A DNA stretch of 64,000 bases from an uncultured Prevotellaceae bacterium. Its GTDB lineage: Bacteria; Bacteroidota; Bacteroidia; Bacteroidales; Bacteroidaceae. Shown here in pieces: positions 58,439 through 64,000 of the stretch. The notes beneath the pieces are model-generated. The model was given only the letters and a program-made list of their open reading frames with translations, ran no database searches and was not told the DNA's origin. The DNA lies in the NCBI GenBank assembly GCA_900319225.1, contig ONNV01000013.1:53249-117248 (forward strand), read 5' to 3'. The position numbers and the translations under genes were made by a program. Position 1 is the stretch's first letter. Each line of letters starts with the position of its first letter.

Positions 58439-59890
58439 TCACCACCTCCTAAACCTCAGCATCACCCGCGAGTTCTCCAACACCATCCGCCCACAATCCG
58501 GATAACTCACCCTAAAAGTAGTAACCAAACTATCCAACCCACAATACCGGAGCCCACCAATCAGCCCGCCATCATCATACATAGAGAAATCAAGCCTAAT
58601 GGAATCGCCCACCTCAGTAGTTACGCCGTGCCGGCTGAAACCGCCAGTCAAATCCTCAATAAGCACAATGTGACGCGCAAATCCAAACATAGTATTGTCC
58701 ACCTCCTCACATGAGCAAGAGTCGCCGCGAAAGTTTACACCATGCTTATAATCAATCCTGTCAAGACGCCAATAATAATCCAGCCTGTCATCCGGGAATG
58801 CACGTTCACATGAGCCGATGCACATAACAAGCGCCACAAGCATTAGGGCCGATAAAAACCAAGCCACCTTTTTCCGCTCCACCTCCTTAAGCGGTGCGCC
58901 ATAGCAACCCCAATGCTGTGTAGTTGTTGCCAACAACCGGTAATCTATGCATTGAGTTATGCCGCCCTCAACGCCCAAATGAAACATCTGCAAGCGGTTG
59001 CTTCTAAAAATATCACCCCCATAATACACAGGCGATATCAGCACCGGGTTGCCGATAGCATAGCCATGATGAGTATACGATTCATATACGCTATGGTTAT
59101 ACATCCCATCGCGTCCATCCACCTCTTCTATCACAGCCATACCCTCTGAATTATGTGCCACACTGTGGCAAATTGAACCGCTCTGTCCACGGGTATTCAT
59201 AAACTCAAACACAACACCACGTACAGCCCTTATATTCTTAGGCGCATTCACCTCAATACCAAACAAGCCATCAAACCAGTTGCGCCTGAATCCATAAAAG
59301 ATAAAATCTTTCTCTCCTGCCGTATTGTTTTTGTACTCTATTCCCAGCATTGATGAGTGGTCCTCATAAAAATGTTCGTAGTAAGCACCAATATGCCAGT
59401 CACTCACTGAATAATCCAGATTCAGATGCCAACTTCCCAGGTTGTCACCATCATCTGTTCCCTGCTGTTCTATGTGATGGAACGGGAACAACGCAGTCCA
59501 ATAGGCGGCCGCATCCGATGGCATTTGCCTTTCATTTTCTCCCCAGTAACGCACACCACCAAACAGATTATTCATCTCCAATCCCAGCGTAACCAGCAAC
59601 GGGAAACGCTCCTCATCGCCAAACCGTACAAATAATGACTTACTATGAAACAGCACCCCTTGGGCATATGTTCCGCCACCATTCTCCCTACGCCAGGAAT
59701 CATCCGTCAAACGCCCATAGCCCAAATGCCCCTTAATAGAAAACCAACTACCCAGAATAGGAATTCTAACATAATCAGGTATTCCAACTCTTAACTCAGG
59801 TATAGGCTTACTGTTACCGGAATAAGTAAGAGCACCAGTACTAAGATAACGGTTCTTGTCACTCCAACGCTCTTTCATGCCGATGGACAT
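58439..59890 (-). CDS. Wzi-like capsule assembly fragment fused to a lipoprotein
   Basis: The 483-codon frame joins two unrelated parts. Residues 1-340 are a Wzi-type outer-membrane capsule assembly protein lacking its N- and C-termini (ELRVGIPDYVRIPILGSWFS; NRLQMFHLGVEGGITQCIDY). After YGAPLKEVERK the frame runs directly into KVAWFLSALMLVALVMCIGS and a C-type lipobox: a small lipoprotein that exists separately at 63564. The lost Wzi C-terminus, starting at the same YGAPLKEV, lies at 60700-60962. The true Wzi start (signal peptide MKKNIVLISVLLVAFLNINA at 60104) is cut off by stops and a frameshift. The lipoprotein half may still be translated from its own GTG near 58867. Confidence 0.75.
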   Translation of the reverse strand: MSIGMKERWSDKNRYLSTGALTYSGNSKPIPELRVGIPDYVRIPILGSWFSIKGHLGYGRLTDDSWRRENGGGTYAQGVLFHSKSLFVRFGDEERFPLLVTLGLEMNNLFGGVRYWGENERQMPSDAAAYWTALFPFHHIEQQGTDDGDNLGSWHLNLDYSVSDWHIGAYYEHFYEDHSSMLGIEYKNNTAGEKDFIFYGFRRNWFDGLFGIEVNAPKNIRAVRGVVFEFMNTRGQSGSICHSVAHNSEGMAVIEEVDGRDGMYNHSVYESYTHHGYAIGNPVLISPVYYGGDIFRSNRLQMFHLGVEGGITQCIDYRLLATTTQHWGCYGAPLKEVERKKVAWFLSALMLVALVMCIGSCERAFPDDRLDYYWRLDRIDYKHGVNFRGDSCSCEEVDNTMFGFARHIVLIEDLTGGFSRHGVTTEVGDSIRLDFSMYDDGGLIGGLRYCGLDSLVTTFRVSYPDCGRMVLENSRVMLRFRRW

Positions 59891-60104
59891 GCCAAGCCAC
59901 TTGTAATCAACATCTGGGCATATCCGTTACTCTTCTCAACCGATGGCAAACCCTGTCTGTTAGATGTATGTCAAAACGGAGCGTGTTGACCACCACCAGT
60001 CATTCACACGGACTCAAGACTGACTATAAACCCATCTGTAGATTGGGCATTGATATTCAAGAACGCAACAAGTAATACCGATATGAGGACTATGTTTTTT
60101 TTCA
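59891..60104 (-). pseudogene. 5' end of the broken wzi gene
   Basis: ATG 60104 gives MKKNIVLISVLLVAFLNINA QSTDG and then meets TGA codons. The expected Wzi phrase QHAPFW-TSNRQGL is recognisable, with TGA at the Trp position. A further frameshift joins DVDYKWLGMSIGMKERW. Several lesions make this a pseudogene rather than a recoded gene. Confidence 0.8.
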
Positions 60105-60108
60105 TTGT

Positions 60109-60261
60109 TTATTTATTTCTCTTTCTTATATCTATTTGCTTCGAAGGATTCCTCTTATTGGTCTCAATTAACTCAACTACTTCCTGGTATTTGTTCTGCC
60201 TCAATTCTTCTTGTGACATAGAGCGCAGTAATCTTTGGACGTCTCTGCGGGACGAAGACAT
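60109..60261 (-). CDS. Small charged ORF directly upstream of broken wzi
   Basis: From ATG 60261 it encodes 50 residues (MSSSRRDVQRLLRSMSQEEL... ending IDIRKRNK). It ends 4 nt before the wzi start and follows the cupin gene. Codon pattern looks coding, but no family is recognised. It may be the tail of a lost protein. Confidence 0.4.
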   Translation of the reverse strand: MSSSRRDVQRLLRSMSQEELRQNKYQEVVELIETNKRNPSKQIDIRKRNK

Positions 60262-60307
60262 ACGAGCTAAAAGCCGCAATACCTCTTTGAGGATTTATTT
60301 CAACTTA

Positions 60308-60703
60308 TCACTTCAAGTACCCCTCAACTTCATTCTCCACAAACGGCCCCTCTTTACATTCAAAGATAACACTCCCCGACTCTAACGACTCCAGCTTATG
60401 CCACACACCCTTATAAATGTCAACATCATAGTTGCCACTCTCTTGACTCAGCACCACATCTTCTATGATAGAGCCATCATCACCGTGAGTAGTCACTCTA
60501 ACCTTGCCTCGCAGGTTAACGAAAGACTCATCCTTTGTTGGGTGCCGATGGATGGGTACCACAGTCCCTGGCTCCACTGCATTCAAGAACCGATGGCACT
60601 TATCATCCAACGACTGATGGAAGTTATAGTTCATGCGCAGACGGGGAGATTCCTTCGCCTGTGTACTAACCTCATTCAGTAGTTTTTTATCTATTTTCTT
60701 CAT
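60308..60703 (-). CDS. WbuC-family cupin, intact copy
   Basis: From the ATG at 60703 the protein is 131 residues (MKKIDKKLLNEVSTQAKESP). The start overlaps the stop of the Wzi C-terminal fragment (ATGA), so the cupin was translationally coupled to wzi. RLRMNYNFHQSLDD and the cupin box IHRHPTKDE-x2-V are the WbuC signature. GVWHKLE is the second box. WbuC-type cupins recur in O-antigen and capsule loci and are predicted metal-binding sugar-modifying enzymes of unknown reaction. It is the only complete stand-alone copy in the window; the other complete one is fused to adenylate kinase. Confidence 0.85.
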   Translation of the reverse strand: MKKIDKKLLNEVSTQAKESPRLRMNYNFHQSLDDKCHRFLNAVEPGTVVPIHRHPTKDESFVNLRGKVRVTTHGDDGSIIEDVVLSQESGNYDVDIYKGVWHKLESLESGSVIFECKEGPFVENEVEGYLK

Positions 60704-60962
60704 AGCATCTTCCAAGTCTTACTGACCGTCAACATAACCCCTTTGTTATTACCAAGTAGCGGAGCTTGCGTTCCAGAATTCATTGCCGAGTCAAAATCCA
60801 TTGCCCCACTCAGAGTAAATCTCCAATCATAAGCCCCACCCTTACTGTAAGAGCACTCCAGCATGACCGATGTAACCCGCTTCACCTCCTTAAGCGGAGC
60901 ACCGTACTGTCTCCAATGTCGGGTACTGGTAGCAAGCGCGAGATACCCATGTTGAACAATAG
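60700..60962 (-). pseudogene. C-terminal fragment of a wzi gene
   Basis: The minus strand encodes PIVQHGYLALATSTRHWRQY then GAPLKEVKRVTSVMLECSYS and ends SKTWKML. It is the barrel end of a Wzi protein, including the shared YGAPLKEV. Sequence upstream of it is unrelated intergenic DNA (gatgcccgataacgaccgat). The partner N-terminal piece is the fusion at 58439. Confidence 0.8.
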
Positions 60963-61044
60963 GTCCGATGCCCGATAACGACCGATACGCCTAACAACAG
61001 TTCAAATCCCGACATCCAGGCCGATAAGCAATCCCCAGATTCAA

Positions 61045-61410
61045 TCACCTCCCGTACGCCCCATCCTTAGCCTCAAAAATAGTAGAAGCCTCATACACCT
61101 CAATTGAGTGCCAAGCTCCCTGAGGCACCTGGATACCAAACACGCCGTTCCTGGGGCAAACCCTAAACCGGGCGGTCTCCACAAACTGAGTCTCGTCCGC
61201 AGCCGTCTCGCCATCATGCACAGGGCCTCCTGTATCCACGTCAGGCATTTCATCATAAAACACCCAGTCCAGACACCCCTCCAAACAAACCACCGTCTCG
61301 CTAGTCTTTAGGTGCAGATGAATAGGCACACGCGTCCCCACCTCCAGAGCGTTCAGCATCCGCTGGCTGGTATCATCCGGCGTAGCCCGCAAATTAAGGA
61401 CCGATGTCCG
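61045..61410 (-). pseudogene. WbuC cupin, start-less copy
   Basis: The frame reads LNLRATPDDTSQRMLNALEV then GTRVPIHLHLKTSETVVCL and ends at GAWHSIEVYEAS. It is nearly the same as the frameshifted copy at 56179. No start codon lies upstream in frame before the DUF2971 gene. ATG 61323 or nearby could give a truncated product, but the first cupin strand would be missing. Confidence 0.7.
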
Positions 61411-61428
61411 ACTACATCCGATATACTA

Positions 61429-62292
61429 TTATTTGAATTTCTCTTCATGCCATTTAAGCCAGTCTGTCGCTAATGAAGAAGTCTTAGCCATATTTTGCAA
61501 TTGCATATGAAGAATGTGAGATGCATCTACTGTCAAATAGCCATTTATAGTCGGGAGCATCTCTGCAAATGAATGCATATTAAAATATCTATAGCTCAAT
61601 GTGCCAGGCGTTATTATCTGTTCAATAATCTGCTTCACTCGCTCCTCATTATTCTTGATTCTTCCACCAAGGATAATGTACTTTATAGCGCCTTTAATAT
61701 TCAAGTATAATTCTGGTGCTTCCACAAAAAAACGGTCTTCACCTTCATAAGACCAATCTGTATGTTTTTTATAGAATAGCTCCCTATAGTTGCTCCTTAC
61801 AAAATCTGTGACATCAGAATATTTCTTTTGCATTATCTTATCATCAGGTGCGCAATGAATATTGTATTTAACAGGTTCAAGTTTATAAAACAGTTTAGAC
61901 AACTTTTTCTTATTCATATCAAGCAAGATATCTTTGTCCAGAACAATGCAAACGCCATTTGAATTCTCCGCATAATGAGCCCATAGTGCAGGATGGTTTG
62001 AACCCTCCTCACAAATTGGCCCTGTCATATAATTCTTAGTAAAACTAATTATAGAGCACTGCTCTTTTACATACTGTTCTGCCTTGATCATCATCATAAA
62101 ATCAGCATTCCAATCAAGGCTATCAAGATTCGCCTCATTTAGATCGTTCATCTTACACAATGCAGATGAACGCAAAGTCATTGTCTCAATGATTTTTAGG
62201 AAACTCTCAAATTTAGTATAATGAAACAATGCGCCATCATTGGGTGACGGAACTTCATAGCTACCATACAAATATAGAGGATTCTCAATCAT
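61429..62292 (-). CDS. DUF2971 protein
   Basis: The 287-residue protein matches DUF2971: LFHYTKFESFLKIIETMTLR near residues 22-41, KMNDLNEANLDS near 46-57, and WAHYAENSNGVCIVLDKDIL near 103-122. The family has no proven function but often occurs in defence islands and near abortive-infection genes. It follows a truncated membrane-protein fragment by 5 nt, which suggests that it was the second gene of a pair cut by the IS21 element. Confidence 0.85.
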   Translation of the reverse strand: MIENPLYLYGSYEVPSPNDGALFHYTKFESFLKIIETMTLRSSALCKMNDLNEANLDSLDWNADFMMMIKAEQYVKEQCSIISFTKNYMTGPICEEGSNHPALWAHYAENSNGVCIVLDKDILLDMNKKKLSKLFYKLEPVKYNIHCAPDDKIMQKKYSDVTDFVRSNYRELFYKKHTDWSYEGEDRFFVEAPELYLNIKGAIKYIILGGRIKNNEERVKQIIEQIITPGTLSYRYFNMHSFAEMLPTINGYLTVDASHILHMQLQNMAKTSSLATDWLKWHEEKFK

Positions 62293-62297
62293 ACAGT

Positions 62298-62483
62298 TTA
62301 TCTTCTTCCGTGCTTCCTAAACGCAACAATAAACTGATAGGTGCCATAGGCCACAATCACCTTTATGACGAAATATAGAATTTGGCCAAACACATTTAGG
62401 TCATATTCTTTAATGGTATCACTGAAAAGTGGAATGCTGAACACATTGATGCTATCCAGCAACACTGTGATAAAGGCTACATA
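62298..62483 (-). pseudogene. C-terminal fragment of a membrane protein, cut by the IS21 end
   Basis: The minus strand encodes VAFITVLLDSINVFSIPLFS then DTIKEYDLNVFGQILYFVIK and ends AFRKHGRR. It has two hydrophobic segments. It ends 5 nt before the DUF2971 start, and its 5' part is replaced by the IS21-type end repeats. Confidence 0.6.
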
Positions 62484-62738
62484 TTCCGGACCATGGTCGG
62501 CCAGTAAATCCAGCCTGAAAAGGCCAAAATGATGCTCGTCCGCCTAAAAAAATAGGTGTAAAATGAGCAAAAATCACTTGAAAACGCCACCAGAGCTCCA
62601 TTTTTCCGGAGCATTGTCGGCCAGTCAGCAAAAAGTATGGCGTCAATCTGCCATCAAGTATCTCTTTCCGGAGCATTGTCGGCCATTGATAGAATATATC
62701 AGGCTGAGAGACAATCCTTTCCGGACCATTGTCGGCCA
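62484..62738. repeat. IS21-type end with four transposase-binding repeats
   Basis: ttccggaGcattgtcggcca, allowing one or two changes, occurs at 62484, 62604, 62666 and 62719. This spacing and the following istA-like gene fit the multiple terminal repeats of IS21-family elements. Confidence 0.85.
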
Positions 62739-62789
62739 CCTGTATGTCGGATCGCCTAACTTTGCCTCAAACAAAACAGGCAAAGTAAT

Positions 62790-63101
62790 ATGGCAGGAAC
62801 AATCATTGACATGAGCAGGATCAAACAACTTCTTCAGCTAAAGAAGGCCGGTGTTTCAAACAGGCAAATTGCCAGGGATCTGAAGATGAGCCGTGACAAG
62901 GCAAACGAGTATGTAAGCCGTGCAGAGAATGACCCTCTGGGCATAGACGGGCTGTTGAAACTTGATGCCCCAGTCCTGGAGAGACGCTTCCATCCGGGTA
63001 ATCCCGCATACTCAGACAATAGGATGGATACCTTCCTCAGACTGCTTCCTGACTTTGTAGAGCAGCTGTCCCACAAGCATGTCACCAGACAGCTTGTATG
63101 A
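62790..63101 (+). pseudogene. istA: IS21-family transposase (IstA) N-terminal fragment
   Basis: The 103-residue fragment begins MAGTIIDMSRIKQLLQLKKA, with the helix-turn-helix VSNRQIARDLKMSRDKANEY typical of IstA. It ends at SHKHVTRQLV, where a frameshift or stop is followed by unrelated DNA. The DDE catalytic domain and the istB gene are missing. The element is inactive. Confidence 0.88.
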
Positions 63102-63217
63102 GAAGGCTACAGATGCCTGTATCCATCATAGAAGTGGTATCCTTTATGCGCTATACACAATGTATCTCAGTTATAGATCTCCCACTATTCATCTACCAGC
63201 AAGTCACCATCAAAACA

Positions 63218-63259
63218 ACAACACCTCCCAGCATCCCCAAAGATGCCGAAAGGTGTTGT
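63218..63259. terminator. Stem-loop, capsule-type terminator copy 2
   Basis: acaacacct / aggtgttgt with an inner gcatc / gatgc pair. Same design as the hairpin at 57879. Confidence 0.65.
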
Positions 63260-63282
63260 GCCCCATATATCATCCAATCTAT

Positions 63283-63491
63283 TCATATCATACCCATTCT
63301 CAACAAATCATCCACCATAGTTCCCTCATCACCCATCATCCATTTGCTCTCATGTACTTCCCCATTGGGGAACAAATAGGTAACAACAGAATTGCCACAC
63401 GTGATGGAAGTAATAGTTCATCCGCAGCCGGCCCGATGCCTTAGCCTCCCGATGACACCTGATTCAACAGAGCCTCATCAATAACTTTCAT
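63283..63491 (-). pseudogene. Mosaic of a WbuC N-terminus and another coding fragment
   Basis: ATG 63491 reads MKVIDEALLNQVSSGG and a stop; a shifted frame nearby reads RLRMNYYFH, the WbuC signature. It then passes into ITSITCGNSVVTYLFPNGEV then HESKWMMGDEGTMVDDLL, an unrecognised coding-like tail. It is a joined remnant. Confidence 0.6.
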
Positions 63492-63534
63492 ATCCGCACC
63501 CCAGCACTCCTCATCTTCCGGGCCGATGAGCAAA

Positions 63535-63560
63535 AAAACGTGCAAAATGGAACCCCAATG
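63535..63560. repeat. Degenerate family A half-palindrome
   Basis: aaaacgtgcaaaatggaacc then ccaatggcat, abutting the stop of the second lipoprotein copy, as at 58402 and 56150. Confidence 0.55.
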
Positions 63561-63563
63561 GCA

Positions 63564-63992
63564 TCACCACTTCCTAAACCGCAGTGACGCTCGGGAGTTC
63601 TCAAGCACCATCCGCTGTCGGTCTGGATAAGATAGCTTAAACGTAGTGACCAAACTATCCAATCCACAATAACGGAGGCCGCCGATCAACCCGTCATCAT
63701 CATACATAGAGTAATCCAAGCTAATAGAATCGCTGAACTCAGTAGTTACGCCGTGTCGGCTAAAGCCGCGGGACAAATCTTCAATAAGCACAATGTGACG
63801 AGCAAATCCAAACATAGTGTTCTCTATGTTTTCTGATGAGCAAGAATCACCGCGAAAGTTCACACCGTCTTTATACTCTATCCTATCAAGTCGCCAGTAG
63901 AAATCCAGCCTGTCATCCGGGAATGCACGTTCACATGAGCCGATGCACATAACAAGCGCCACAAGCATTAGGGCCGATAAAAACCAAGCCAC
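63564..63992 (-). CDS. Small capsule-region lipoprotein, second copy (upstream part runs off the window)
   Basis: The 142-residue protein starts at GTG 63992 and has a lipoprotein signal with lipobox CIGSC (Cys at 20). The rest is a lipocalin-like beta domain (RLDRIEYKDGVNFRGDSCS; VLIEDLSRGFSRHGVTTE). It is a paralogue of the lipoprotein half of the fusion at 58439, roughly 80 percent identical by eye. The first 95 nt of the two copies are identical, up to the window edge. Whether this copy is also fused to a Wzi-like frame cannot be seen. Confidence 0.75.
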   Translation of the reverse strand: MAWFLSALMLVALVMCIGSCERAFPDDRLDFYWRLDRIEYKDGVNFRGDSCSSENIENTMFGFARHIVLIEDLSRGFSRHGVTTEFSDSISLDYSMYDDDGLIGGLRYCGLDSLVTTFKLSYPDRQRMVLENSRASLRFRKW

Positions 63993-64000
63993 CTTTTTCC

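Noticed and set aside
59891-60104. UGA recoded as Trp in the wzi start
   Set aside because: Other genes use TGA as stop and the same gene has frameshifts and a missing C-terminus, so decay is the simpler reading.
62484-62738. Possible CRISPR array from repeated ttccggagcattgtcggcca
   Set aside because: Spacing is irregular (43-100 bp), there are no cas genes, and an istA fragment follows.
1-64000. tRNA, rRNA or tmRNA genes
   Set aside because: No cloverleaf with a GGTTCGAATCC-like T arm or conserved rRNA stretch was seen in the gaps; a tRNA scan would settle it.

Overview
The window reads as a chromosomal segment of a gut- or rumen-type Bacteroidales (Bacteroidota), possibly Prevotellaceae-like. 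The support is: -7 promoter boxes of the form TAnnTTTG in front of many genes; DUF4249, PepSY-like, BACON-like and Wzi families; a TonB-dependent receptor; an FeoA-FeoB fusion with a Cys-rich FeoB-associated peptide; and GH115/GH3 glycan hydrolases. No rRNA, tRNA or CRISPR array was found by eye.

Layout. 0.1-3.5 kb: a Gly-rich membrane protein and a GH115 alpha-glucuronidase. 3.6-5.9 kb: a compact three-gene operon (UPF0280, NIL/ferredoxin, DUF39) that matches the sulfide-dependent homocysteine route known from methanogens. 6.1-10.7 kb: lipid genes (acyltransferase, acyl-CoA ligase, two hotdog thioesterases) and a methyltransferase. 10.7-20.6 kb: two secreted GH3 enzymes, a clostripain-like peptidase and exported proteins. 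20.7-28.9 kb: M3 peptidase, TonB receptor plus DUF4249 lipoprotein, Gly-rich and DUF3108 proteins, Xaa-Pro aminopeptidase. 29.1-31.6 kb: feoAB and its Cys-rich partner. 32.5-33.5 kb: adenylate kinase fused to a WbuC-type cupin. 33.6-40.6 kb: capsule precursor and export genes (ManA, ManC, Wza-like, Wzz-like). 40.7-43.8 kb: a REP-associated tyrosine transposase (RAYT), then DNA-repair and oxidative-stress genes.

43.8-64 kb is a strain-specific island, almost entirely on the minus strand. It holds a DUF234-type ATPase, a RloA/RloB pair, and a three-gene operon: PD-(D/E)XK-like protein, metallo-beta-lactamase-fold hydrolase, and a trypsin-like protease fused to a STAND/NACHT NTPase. It also holds a HEPN-like gene and a DUF2971 gene. 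Between them lies a graveyard of capsule genes: at least four broken copies of a WbuC cupin, a broken and fused Wzi gene, a sugar-transferase tail, duplicated lipoproteins, and IS21- and IS3-like ends.

Two themes stand out. First, the defence operon resembles AVAST type I but has the protease and NTPase fused and an added nuclease-like gene. Second, three families of palindromic repeats run through the left two thirds. Family A flanks the RAYT and has also been read in frame into FeoAB and ManC as the same 24-residue peptide. Family B sits exactly at stop codons of at least six genes and supplies stop codon and terminator together. Family C brackets feoAB. Half-copies of family A sit at the breakpoints of the degenerate capsule genes.
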